NCBI GenBank assembly: GCA_947178655.1 | Contig: CAMWZB010000037.1 | Coordinates: 1 to 8,214 of the forward strand | Direction: 5' to 3' | DNA from: an uncultured Porphyromonadaceae bacterium | GTDB lineage: Bacteria > Bacteroidota > Bacteroidia > Bacteroidales > Muribaculaceae | Length of the DNA stretch: 8,214 bases | Shown: in pieces, positions 1-6,287 of the stretch | Layout of the letters: each line of letters begins with the position of its first letter | Numbering within the stretch: position 1 is the stretch's first letter | Notes under the pieces: model-generated | The model's input: only the letters and a program-made list of their open reading frames with translations | Told to the model about the DNA's origin: nothing | The model's database searches: none | Position numbers and translations under genes: made by a program

Positions 1-1
1 G

Positions 2-139
2 TTGTGCGGGTCACGCGGAGTGGGCAAGTCGTCGTGTTCGCTTATTTTTGCCAAGACCATCTAGTGCACGAACCGTACGTCGGACGGCGAGGCGTGCAAT
101 GAGTGCGATTCATGCCGGCAGTTCAATGAAAACCGCTCA
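2..139 (+). other. dnaX: 5' segment of dnaX reading frame, interrupted by an in-frame TAG
   Basis: Read in the frame of the downstream dnaX gene, this segment encodes recognisable DnaX sequence: a Walker A-like stretch (GSRGVGKSS, nt 8-34), then IFAKTI, then a TAG stop at 62-64, then the zinc module with cysteines at 65-67, 95-97, 104-106 and 113-115. The family normally reads GPRGVGKTT and has Asn where the stop lies. All unexpected codons (Ser for Pro, Ser for Thr twice, Ser for Ala, Leu for Arg, stop for Asn) fall within the first 64 bases; from 65 onward the match is clean. No alternative start codon exists in frame between the stop and the ATG at 140. Either these bases are sequencing or assembly errors at a contig end, or the gene is truly interrupted. 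I favour the former because the rest of the gene is well preserved. Confidence 0.75.
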
Positions 140-1678
140 ATGAATATCCTCGAGCTCGACGCGGCGTCGAACAACGGCGTGGAGGATATGCGCCGCCTTA
201 TCGATCAGGTGATGGTGCCCCCTACCACGGGCCGCTACCGGGTGTTCATCATCGATGAGGTGCATATGCTGACGTCGCAGGCATTCAATGCGTTCCTGAA
301 GACGCTTGAGGAGCCTCCGGGCTACGTCATCTTCATACTTGCCACGACAGAAAAGCACAAAATCATACCGACGATTCTCTCCCGGTGTCAGATCTACGAC
401 TTCAACCGCATCACCATAGCCGACATGGTGTCGCACATGCAGCAAGTGGCCATGATGGAGGGTATCACAGCCGAGCCGTCGGCGCTGAATGTGATAGCCC
501 GCAAGGCCGACGGAGCGATGCGCGACGCGCTGTCAATATTCGACCAGGTGGCGGCGAGCAGCCGAGGAAACATCACTTATGAGTCGACGGTCGAGAATCT
601 CAACGTGCTTGACAACTCGTACTACGGGCGACTGGTGGATGCGTTTGTCGCGCAGGATGTGGCGACGTCGCTCCTAATCTATAAGGAAATCCGCGACAAG
701 GGTTTCGACTCGCTGTTCTTCATCAATGGTCTGGCACAGTATCTGCGCGACCTGATGGTGGCTGCGAATCCGGCGACCCTGAGCCTGCTTGAGGCGACAG
801 ACGATGTGCGTCAGGAGATGGCTGCAAAGGCCTCGAAGCTGCATCCGACGTATCTGTACAAGGCGATGGACCTGTGCAACGATGCGGACATGAATTTCCG
901 GACATCGGGAAACAAACAATTCTTAATCGAGTTGACGCTCATCAAGCTATGCCAACCAGACAGCCTCTCGCCCGATGAAAGCGGAAGTGGCGAGGGGCTT
1001 CTAAGACCGCTGGAGAGTTTCGCGACTTCTTCGCCGGCTCCGCAAGCTCTTGATGTGAAAAGTGCGCCGTCGGCCGCTGCGAGCGCCCCGAGTGCGGCTG
1101 CGACAACGACGAGTGCGTCTGCGACGTCGGCACCGTCTCCGTCTCCCCCAAAGGCAGCGACACCGTCGCCGGCGGGTCGTGTGCGTCAGTCGGGCGTGCC
1201 GGAATCGCGCTTGCAGACTTACATGCCCGGAGCGCTGTCGCTGCGTAACCGTCCGACTCTGAAACGCGCGGCACAGACTCAGTCAGCCGAGGCCGAGCGC
1301 CCGGCGCCTAAACGAGACAAGGCGTTCAGCGAGGCCGACTTCGAAGCGGCGTGGCGCGCTACGTGCGAGTCGGTGCGCGACGAGCCACTTCTGGCGAGTG
1401 TCCTTGCATTAGCCGAAGTCAGCCGATGCGACGATATGCGGCATGCGCTTCTTGTCGGCACCAGCATACAGGCCGATACGGTGACGAAGCATCTTGAAAT
1501 GCTGACCGGCCGTCTTCGCGACCGACTTGAGAATGACAGTCCCGAGCTTGAGGTGCGGGTGGTGCAGGGCGAAATCCCTCCGCGGTACTGGACCGAGCAG
1601 CAGGTGCTTGACCACATACTGAAGGAGTATCCTGCTGTAGGGTCGATGATGTCGCAGTTCAAGATGCGTCTTATCTGA
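140..1678 (+). CDS. dnaX: DNA polymerase III subunit gamma/tau (DnaX), 5' partial
   Basis: DnaX is the ATPase of the clamp-loader complex. It loads the beta sliding clamp and, as tau, links the polymerase cores. Numbering from the ATG at 140: the AAA+ core continues with LDAASNNGVED at 6-16, Walker B DEVH at 39-42, sensor 1 ATTEKHK at 68-74, the SRC arginine-finger motif at 81-83, and the sensor 2 region GAMRDALSIFDQ at 125-136. The clamp-loader collar domain follows to about residue 275. Residues about 299-350 form a low-complexity Ala/Ser/Pro linker, and about 380-512 form a C-terminal domain like that of other Bacteroidetes DnaX proteins. The ATG at 140 is not the biological start: it lies after Walker A and the zinc module, which are encoded upstream in the same frame beyond a TAG at 62-64. 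The true gene begins before the window. Only the first available ATG after the stop justifies this start. The next gene is 248 bases away, so no operon partner is visible. Confidence 0.93.
   Translation: MNILELDAASNNGVEDMRRLIDQVMVPPTTGRYRVFIIDEVHMLTSQAFNAFLKTLEEPPGYVIFILATTEKHKIIPTILSRCQIYDFNRITIADMVSHMQQVAMMEGITAEPSALNVIARKADGAMRDALSIFDQVAASSRGNITYESTVENLNVLDNSYYGRLVDAFVAQDVATSLLIYKEIRDKGFDSLFFINGLAQYLRDLMVAANPATLSLLEATDDVRQEMAAKASKLHPTYLYKAMDLCNDADMNFRTSGNKQFLIELTLIKLCQPDSLSPDESGSGEGLLRPLESFATSSPAPQALDVKSAPSAAASAPSAAATTTSASATSAPSPSPPKAATPSPAGRVRQSGVPESRLQTYMPGALSLRNRPTLKRAAQTQSAEAERPAPKRDKAFSEADFEAAWRATCESVRDEPLLASVLALAEVSRCDDMRHALLVGTSIQADTVTKHLEMLTGRLRDRLENDSPELEVRVVQGEIPPRYWTEQQVLDHILKEYPAVGSMMSQFKMRLI
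1147..1169 (+). other. Possible -1 frameshift site in dnaX (slippery heptamer plus small stem)
   Basis: Bases 1147-1153 read C CCA AAG in the dnaX frame, which fits the X XXY YYZ pattern of -1 slippery heptamers. Three bases later GCGAC (1157-1161) can pair with GTCGC (1165-1169) around a 3-base loop. A -1 shift would add 31 codons and stop at the TAA at 1246-1248, giving a gamma-like product ending in the Ala/Pro linker, the part of the gene where E. coli makes gamma. Against it: the heptamer is not the efficient A-rich E. coli type, the stem is short, no upstream Shine-Dalgarno-like stimulator is visible, and such a heptamer can occur by chance in proline-lysine codons. Confidence 0.2.
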
Positions 1679-1682
1679 TGAT

Positions 1683-1705
1683 TTTCGCAAGTTATACTTG
1701 CGAAA
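1683..1705 (+). terminator. Perfect 10-bp hairpin just after dnaX
   Basis: TTTCGCAAGT (1683-1692) and ACTTGCGAAA (1696-1705) are exact reverse complements separated by TAT. The stem starts four bases after the dnaX stop codon. No T-run follows; a GGGTTA-type repeat begins at once. It may end or stabilise the dnaX transcript. Without a U-tract, intrinsic termination is uncertain. Confidence 0.45.
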
Positions 1706-1758
1706 GGGTTATCGGGTTATGGGTTAATGGGTTAATGGTTATGGGTTAATGGTTATAA
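1706..1758 (+). repeat. GGGTTA(A)T minisatellite, telomere-like, with G-quadruplex pattern
   Basis: Seven consecutive 6-8 base units can be read: GGGTTATC, GGGTTAT, GGGTTAAT, GGGTTAAT, GGTTAT, GGGTTAAT, GGTTATAA. Four GGG runs at 1706, 1714, 1721 and 1729 are separated by loops of 5, 4 and 5 bases, which fits the usual G3/N1-7 quadruplex rule on the plus strand; a fifth GGG is at 1743. It lies directly after the dnaX 3' hairpin, within non-coding DNA. Confidence 0.85.
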
Positions 1759-1791
1759 ACTGCGGCAGATCCGAAGAGACAAGCCATAAAT

Positions 1792-1839
1792 TCATGAACT
1801 TCCAATCTCATGAACTTCCAATCTCATAAACTTCCAAGT
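1792..1839 (+). repeat. 16-bp tandem repeat, three units plus decayed copies
   Basis: The unit TCATGAACTTCCAATC is present exactly at 1792-1807 and 1808-1823, then with three changes at 1824-1839 (TCATAAACTTCCAAGT). A fourth unit begins at 1840 (TCATAAGC...), and AACTTC words continue to about 1880 as degenerate remnants. It occupies the DNA upstream of the secreted nuclease gene. The unit count may vary between strains, as is common for such short arrays. Confidence 0.85.
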
Positions 1840-1926
1840 TCATAAGCGTAAAAACTTCAAAACTTATAAACTTCAAGTTTTCGAGTTAGTAATAACTTGC
1901 GAGACTTGAGTATTTACTTAATACTG

Positions 1927-4326
1927 ATGAATTTCACAGCAAAATTCTGTTCAATCAGCGCGTGTGTGGCTCTGGCTGCGCTGTCAGGGCACGCCGCCGC
2001 GCCGTCGGGCTACTACAGCTCTTGTGAGAACAAGGGCGGCAAGTCCCTTCTGACGGCCCTCCACAGCACTATAGGTGCTCATACGACAGTGTCCTACAAG
2101 GGCCTGCTCGAACTGTACAAGACGTCGGATGTGTATCCTGACGGAAAAATCTGGGACATGTACTCGACCAAGCACTGGTCGACGGGCGAGACGTGCGGCA
2201 ACTACAAGGTCGTCGGCGACTGCTACAACCGCGAGCATTCGTTCCCGAAGAGCTGGTTCGACGATGCATCGCCGATGTACAGCGACGCCTTCCACATCTA
2301 TCCGACCGACGGAAAGGTGAACGGCCAGCGAAGCAACTATCCCTACGGGGAGTGCTCCGGCGGAACGACACTTGCCTCGAACGGGTCGGTGAAGGCCCTT
2401 GGCAAACTCGGCAAGAGTACGTTCCCGGGGTATTCGGGGACTGTGTTCGAGCCTGTAGACGAGTACAAGGGCGACTTCGCGCGCAGCTACTTCTATATGG
2501 CGGCGTGCTACAATGACCGCATCGCGCGATTCTCGAGCGACATGCTTGCAGGGAACGATTATCCTGTGTTCTCCAAATGGGCTATCGACCTTCTTTTGAA
2601 ATGGCACCGCATGGATCCGGTGAGCGAGAAGGAGAAGAACCGCAATGATGTGGTGTACAAGAGCCAGCGTAACCGCAATCCGTTCATCGACCATCCTGAA
2701 ATGGTGGAATACATATGGGGCGACAAGAGCGCCGAGAAGTGGACTTCGGGCGCTACGCCTGCTCCGACGGTGAACCGTCCGGCCGACAAGTCGACGATAG
2801 ATCTCGGAATCAGCGGAGTCAACAAGGAGCGTACGGCTACTGTGGCCGTGCAGACGAGCAATGCAACGGGCACGGTGACTCTGTCGACGGATAATGCCGC
2901 TTTCGCCGTGTCGCCTTCGAGTGTGAGCGCCTCGGCCGCGAATGCGGGTACGGAGGTGACTGTGACCTACAAGTCGGCGACTACGGGCATCCACACGTCC
3001 AAGCTGACTGTGGCTGCCGGCACAGCGAGGTCGACAGTGACTCTGACGGGCCGTACGGTTGACGGCATCCCTGTGGATGTGGCCCGCGATGTGACTGACG
3101 AGTCGTTCGTGATAGGATGGACGTATGTCGGCGACGAGGATGCGTCGGGCTGCTACCGGCTCACTGTCAGCGACAGCGAAGGTGTGCTCGACGGGTATCC
3201 CCGGTCGGTCAATGCCCGTGCCCAGACGTACACTGTGAGCGGCCTTGCCGCCGAGACGGAGTATGAGTACAGTCTGTCCGGCACCAGTCTGCGGAGCGAG
3301 AGCATGCGTGTGACTACGGGTGCGGTGGTTCCGTCGATAGATTTCCTCTATGACGGAGACCTTGTCTTCACGACAGCTCCGGGCGAGCCGTCGGCCGTGG
3401 CCGAGATACTGATTTCGACAGACAATATAGAGAGCGACTTCACGGTGTCGGTGAAGGCACCTTTCGAGATATCGCTCGACCGGAGTGACTGGAAGCAGTC
3501 GCTGACACTGAGCGCGGACGACACTCGGCTGTACATGCGCCTGAACAGCGCGACCGAAGGAACGTTCGAGACGACCGTGAGGGCCCAGTGCGGCAGCTAT
3601 GTGTCGGACGATGCGGTGGCCCGCGGCGTGGCCACGCTGTCGCCGACGTTCTTCGAGGACTTCGAGCAGTATGATGCGTCGTACGGGTCGTACAGCGCCA
3701 AGACTTACTACGGCAATGCCTGCGTATGGGATCTGTCGGATGCCGGCATGTGGGCCGGCGACGCAGTGTACGAGGGCAAGTATGCTCTGCGTACGGGCAA
3801 GTCGGAAGAGTCGGTGGTCGCTATGGCTGAGGACCGCATGACGGGTATCGGCACGGTGTCGTTCTACTCCCGCGTGTTCGGCACGGACGCGGATGCGTCG
3901 GTGGATGTTGAATACTCGACCGACGGTGGCGTGACGTATTCCAAGGCCGGTACGGTGACCGTTTCGGGCCAGCAGTACAAGGAGTACAGTGTGGCTGTGA
4001 ACTGTCAGGGCAAGGTGCGGATGCGTCTGCGCCAGACGAAGGGGCGTCGTTTCATGGTCGATGCGCTCAGCCTGACCGATTACAGCAGCGGTGTGGACGA
4101 CGTGACGGCTGACTATCATCAGTGGGATGCGTACAGCCGCGGCGGCGAGCTTGTGGTGGAAGTGCGTTCGTCGGAGGGTGCTGAAGTGTGCATCTATTCA
4201 ATCGACGGTACGACCGTGTTCGCCGGACAGCTGCCTTCGGGCATCCGTACTTTCGGCGGTCTTGTGCCCGGCAGGCTTTATATTGTCGTTTCAGGCGAGC
4301 ATTCGCGTAATGTGATTGTGCGCTAA
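1927..4326 (+). CDS. Secreted endonuclease I family protein with beta-sandwich modules and T9SS-like C-terminal domain
   Basis: Predicted exported, metal-dependent non-specific nuclease of the endonuclease I (EndA/NucM/Vvn) family, likely cutting extracellular DNA or RNA. Numbering from the ATG at 1927 (799 residues): a signal peptide at about 1-25 ends in AAA; the catalytic domain covers about 28-270 with CYNREHSFPKSW at 99-110 (Glu103 and His104 match the metal ligand and general base of the family), DAFHIYPTDGKVNGQRSN at 120-137, and RNRNPFIDHPEMVEYIWG at 248-265. Then come an Ig-like segment (about 280-380), a fibronectin III-like segment (about 385-470), another beta-rich segment (about 475-570), a jelly-roll-like segment starting FFEDFEQY and ending near 720, and a last 70 residues with YSIDG and GRLYIVV resembling type IX secretion sorting domains. 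A TTG at 1897 would add ten residues, but the ATG places the signal peptide correctly. Plain family members are about 200-300 residues, so this one is much extended. Module boundaries are approximate. Confidence 0.9.
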   Translation: MNFTAKFCSISACVALAALSGHAAAPSGYYSSCENKGGKSLLTALHSTIGAHTTVSYKGLLELYKTSDVYPDGKIWDMYSTKHWSTGETCGNYKVVGDCYNREHSFPKSWFDDASPMYSDAFHIYPTDGKVNGQRSNYPYGECSGGTTLASNGSVKALGKLGKSTFPGYSGTVFEPVDEYKGDFARSYFYMAACYNDRIARFSSDMLAGNDYPVFSKWAIDLLLKWHRMDPVSEKEKNRNDVVYKSQRNRNPFIDHPEMVEYIWGDKSAEKWTSGATPAPTVNRPADKSTIDLGISGVNKERTATVAVQTSNATGTVTLSTDNAAFAVSPSSVSASAANAGTEVTVTYKSATTGIHTSKLTVAAGTARSTVTLTGRTVDGIPVDVARDVTDESFVIGWTYVGDEDASGCYRLTVSDSEGVLDGYPRSVNARAQTYTVSGLAAETEYEYSLSGTSLRSESMRVTTGAVVPSIDFLYDGDLVFTTAPGEPSAVAEILISTDNIESDFTVSVKAPFEISLDRSDWKQSLTLSADDTRLYMRLNSATEGTFETTVRAQCGSYVSDDAVARGVATLSPTFFEDFEQYDASYGSYSAKTYYGNACVWDLSDAGMWAGDAVYEGKYALRTGKSEESVVAMAEDRMTGIGTVSFYSRVFGTDADASVDVEYSTDGGVTYSKAGTVTVSGQQYKEYSVAVNCQGKVRMRLRQTKGRRFMVDALSLTDYSSGVDDVTADYHQWDAYSRGGELVVEVRSSEGAEVCIYSIDGTTVFAGQLPSGIRTFGGLVPGRLYIVVSGEHSRNVIVR

Positions 4327-4348
4327 GATATACGCAGAGTTTTTTTCT

Positions 4349-4383
4349 GAGGGCGCCTTTTTCGCTATGAAAGGGGCGCTCTC
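4349..4383 (+). terminator. 15-bp hairpin terminator after the nuclease gene
   Basis: Bases 4349-4363 pair with 4369-4383 over 15 positions, with three G-T wobbles and a 5-base loop (GCTAT). The lower half is GC-rich (GAGGGCGCC against GGCGCTCTC). It begins 22 bases after the nuclease stop codon. The downstream T-tract is weak (TGTCATTTTCC), and a run of seven T (4340-4346) precedes the stem rather than following it. Position and stem strength support termination of the nuclease transcript. Confidence 0.65.
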
Positions 4384-4818
4384 TGTCATTTTCCGAGGGG
4401 TGGCATGTTTAACTTTTTTATTGAAAATCGGTGGCAGGATGTCTATTGAGGGAGGATTTTGGCGAAATGTCAGAATGTGATGAATATTGTGAAATCATGG
4501 CAATTTGATTGCGTTGCGGTGGATTGGGTGGATGAGTGCCGTGAAAAGGGTTTAATAACATTATTTAGGACATAGTGTTAATGTTTTATAATAATCGGTT
4601 TGAGGTTAATAAGTTTTAAAAAATTATATATACATTTGCCATGCGAACCAATTGCTTACTATCAAGATTTGCTTGATATATCATTTCCATTGAATACACA
4701 GAAATGTATTAATCCTATTGTAAGAAGGTCAGTACTTGTCGCGAGACAGGGCTCCGGCTTTTATATAGTAGATTTTTGGTACACAGGCAATAATTAGGCA
4801 TAAATTATTGGAACGTGA
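4384..4818. other. AT-rich intergenic region between convergent genes, no convincing gene
   Basis: This 435-base stretch lies between the ends of two converging genes and is far richer in A and T than the coding sequence around it. A 65-codon reading frame from a TTG at 4600 to 4797 has no recognisable motif, signal peptide or helix pattern and I do not call it a gene. Small inverted repeats are visible: TATCAAG/CTTGATA at 4660-4678, and overlapping alternatives CATTTC/GAAATG at 4682-4706 and AATACA/TGTATT at 4693-4710. A non-coding RNA or decayed sequence is possible. Confidence 0.6.
4631..4638 (+). promoter_or_regulatory. Possible Bacteroidetes -7 box in the intergenic region
   Basis: TACATTTG fits the TAnnTTTG -7 consensus exactly. 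However, no TTTG lies 19-21 bases upstream (the nearest is at 4599-4602, 28 bases away), so it is at best half a promoter. A transcript starting near 4645 would run into the hairpin at 4819-4851. An eight-base degenerate match in AT-rich DNA can easily be chance. Confidence 0.25.
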
Positions 4819-4851
4819 GAGCCGGGACAGCCGCAGAGGCTGCCCCGGCTC
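4819..4851 (-). terminator. 14-bp hairpin downstream of the phosphatase gene
   Basis: Bases 4819-4832 pair with 4838-4851 with one A-C mismatch and a 5-base loop. The GC-rich stem begins 26 bases past the stop codon of the minus-strand phosphatase gene, where a terminator is expected. Neither strand has a clear T-tract next to it. It could also stop any plus-strand transcript arriving from the AT-rich region. Confidence 0.6.
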
Positions 4852-4877
4852 ACTTTGGAGGCCCCGGAGGGGACGGG

Positions 4878-6158
4878 TTATTGTGCGTAGATGGGCACGA
4901 GGCTCATGAGGTAGCGTCGGAGCTCTCCCCATTGGTAGTATACGGAGTCATCGCCTTTGCGCAGAGCGACGGGTTGCTCGTTGAGGTCAACCCGGACGTA
5001 GTAGTGTCCGGACTGCCGAGCTTTGAAAATGATGAACTGTATGTTGGAGGCCATGGGGACGACGTCGAAGTCGCGCCAATGTGCAGCGACGGTGTCGAAG
5101 TAGTTTGTGAGGTAGTAGCAACCGGGAATCCGTAGGAGCGATAGCAGAGGCATGAGCGTCTCGGCGTGACCGAAGCGTAGGACTGCCCTGGTGGAAGTGT
5201 CGGAGCCGTCGATGAAGGCGTCGGTGGTGGAAATGATGTCGAGGACGAGATCTGCGGCGATGTCGGCCGGGACGGATGAGATGGTCGTGGCAGTTCGGAC
5301 GAGGTACTGGCGCAGGTTGAAGCATGACCAGAGAGCGTTGGCTTCGTCGGGATTGAAGTATACGTCCATCTGGGAGGGGAGTCCCATGGCAGATAGTCCG
5401 GCCACGACGTAGTACTCGACGAGAGCGAGGTCGCGTGCGTGGCGAGCGTCGGGCATCGGATATGCATCGCCGAGGACTCTCCGGAGCGCCGAGAGTGGGA
5501 CGGTGCGGTCGGCGTATTCGTCGTAAGTCTTTTGCCATGAGTGCTGTTTGCGGAAGTCGAGGTAGTCGGTGTCGATGTCGAATGGCCGCATCAGGGGAGA
5601 GTTGACGCGTCCGGTGGATGTCAGGTATGTCATACGGTTGTTGAGCCTGTCGAGCTGATGGACGAACGAGTACATGCTCATCATCGCTCTCGGGGAGTAG
5701 GATGAAATGGCACGGACCGTTGCGTCGGAGCTGAATACTTCGGTGAAGTTGTAGAACATCCGGGAAGCAATTGCCGCCTGTTCGTACATGCCGAGAGAGT
5801 CGAGTGCGCCCCAGCGGTTGTTGCTCAGCTCGATTACCTGCTCGTTCAGTTTTTTCAGTTTTCGGCCGAGGGGTGTGATTGAGCCGATGGAATCGGCGTG
5901 TTCGAGGGCGCGGCGAAGAGTGATGCAGTTGGTGGCGGAAGCGGGATATCGAGCGCCGTGCCGTCCGACGTGGTTAATGAATACGGGCGTCAGGGAGTCG
6001 GGGTGCTCGACGGGGGCCACCTGTGAAGGGTATGGTGTGAGAGATCCTTCGCATTGAGCCATGGAGTAGTCAGTCGCGGCAGGGTCGGCTGCCGATATTT
6101 GCAATGCCGAGGCGAAAGATAGCGCGATTAAGGCGATGAGGGTTTGTATTCTATTCAT
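4878..6158 (-). CDS. Secreted histidine-acid phosphatase, MINPP/phytase-like
   Basis: Predicted exported phosphatase of histidine phosphatase clade 2, most like the multiple inositol polyphosphate phosphatases (MINPP) of Bacteroides, which remove phosphate from phytate. The 426-residue protein starts with a signal peptide (about 1-24, ending ISAA before DPAA). The clade 2 catalytic motif RHGARYP is at 66-72, with His67 as the expected phosphate-accepting nucleophile. The C-terminal proton-donor motif appears as HAE at 331-333 in FGHAETLMPLL; HAE rather than HD is the MINPP signature. SPRAMMSMYSF at 155-165 matches the region that supplies another phosphate-binding arginine. The length fits the family. 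The ATG at 6158 is well placed after a predicted promoter (6199-6230), and a hairpin lies 26 bases past the stop. It converges with the secreted nuclease gene and diverges from the small-ORF/dxs operon. Substrate is inferred from family; another phosphomonoester is possible. Confidence 0.88.
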   Translation of the reverse strand: MNRIQTLIALIALSFASALQISAADPAATDYSMAQCEGSLTPYPSQVAPVEHPDSLTPVFINHVGRHGARYPASATNCITLRRALEHADSIGSITPLGRKLKKLNEQVIELSNNRWGALDSLGMYEQAAIASRMFYNFTEVFSSDATVRAISSYSPRAMMSMYSFVHQLDRLNNRMTYLTSTGRVNSPLMRPFDIDTDYLDFRKQHSWQKTYDEYADRTVPLSALRRVLGDAYPMPDARHARDLALVEYYVVAGLSAMGLPSQMDVYFNPDEANALWSCFNLRQYLVRTATTISSVPADIAADLVLDIISTTDAFIDGSDTSTRAVLRFGHAETLMPLLSLLRIPGCYYLTNYFDTVAAHWRDFDVVPMASNIQFIIFKARQSGHYYVRVDLNEQPVALRKGDDSVYYQWGELRRYLMSLVPIYAQ

Positions 6159-6198
6159 ATCCAGATAGTATTCGAAACGTTGCTATACTTATATAACG

Positions 6199-6230
6199 CA
6201 AAAGTAGTGCAATTTTGCACAACTGCCAAA
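6199..6230 (-). promoter_or_regulatory. Promoter of the phosphatase gene (Bacteroidetes type)
   Basis: On the minus strand, TTTG (6230-6227), 20 bases, then TACTTTTG (6206-6199) fit the TTTG-N19-21-TAnnTTTG consensus of the Bacteroidetes primary sigma factor exactly. Transcription would start near 6192, leaving an untranslated leader of about 34 bases before the ATG at 6158. Confidence 0.75.
6207..6220. promoter_or_regulatory. Inverted repeat GTGCAA-TT-TTGCAC, possible operator
   Basis: GTGCAA (6207-6212) and TTGCAC (6215-6220) are exact reverse complements two bases apart. The site abuts the -7 box of the leftward promoter and covers the -33 box of the rightward one, so a dimeric regulator bound here could affect both. 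No regulator gene is in the window. The symmetry could partly come from the overlap of AT-rich promoter boxes. Confidence 0.45.
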
Positions 6231-6245
6231 AAATTGCTAATTTTG
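6214..6245 (+). promoter_or_regulatory. Promoter of the small-ORF/dxs operon (Bacteroidetes type)
   Basis: TTTG (6214-6217), 20 bases, then TAATTTTG (6238-6245) match the Bacteroidetes consensus exactly. Transcription would start near 6252, about 36 bases before the ATG at 6288. This promoter overlaps the leftward one: its -33 box lies inside the leftward spacer, and the leftward -33 box (6227-6230) lies inside its spacer. Confidence 0.75.
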
Positions 6246-6251
6246 CAAAAT
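6240..6251. promoter_or_regulatory. Perfect 12-bp palindrome over the rightward -7 box
   Basis: ATTTTGCAAAAT is its own reverse complement. It covers six of the eight bases of the TAATTTTG -7 box and reaches the expected transcription start. The word AATTTTGCA also occurs at 6211-6219, inside the other inverted repeat, 28 bases away, so the two sites may be related operators. Function is inferred. Confidence 0.4.
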
Positions 6252-6287
6252 ACGATGGGCTTTTAGCAAAAGTGCATCAGCAATCAT

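Noticed and set aside
1792..1880. CRISPR-like array
   Set aside because: Units are 16 bases and directly adjacent, without unique spacers, so this is a simple tandem repeat.
1897..1926. TTG start for the nuclease gene
   Set aside because: The ten extra residues would precede a well-formed signal peptide that starts at the ATG at 1927.
1984..4119. 711-codon open frame on the minus strand across the nuclease gene
   Set aside because: It is the antisense shadow of a GC-rich coding frame. Its translation is dominated by Arg, His, Ala and Val with no domain, whereas the plus-strand protein has clear family motifs.
4600..4797. 65-codon plus-strand frame beginning with TTG
   Set aside because: AT-rich DNA, rare start codon, no motif or signal peptide, and the only promoter-like box lies inside the frame.
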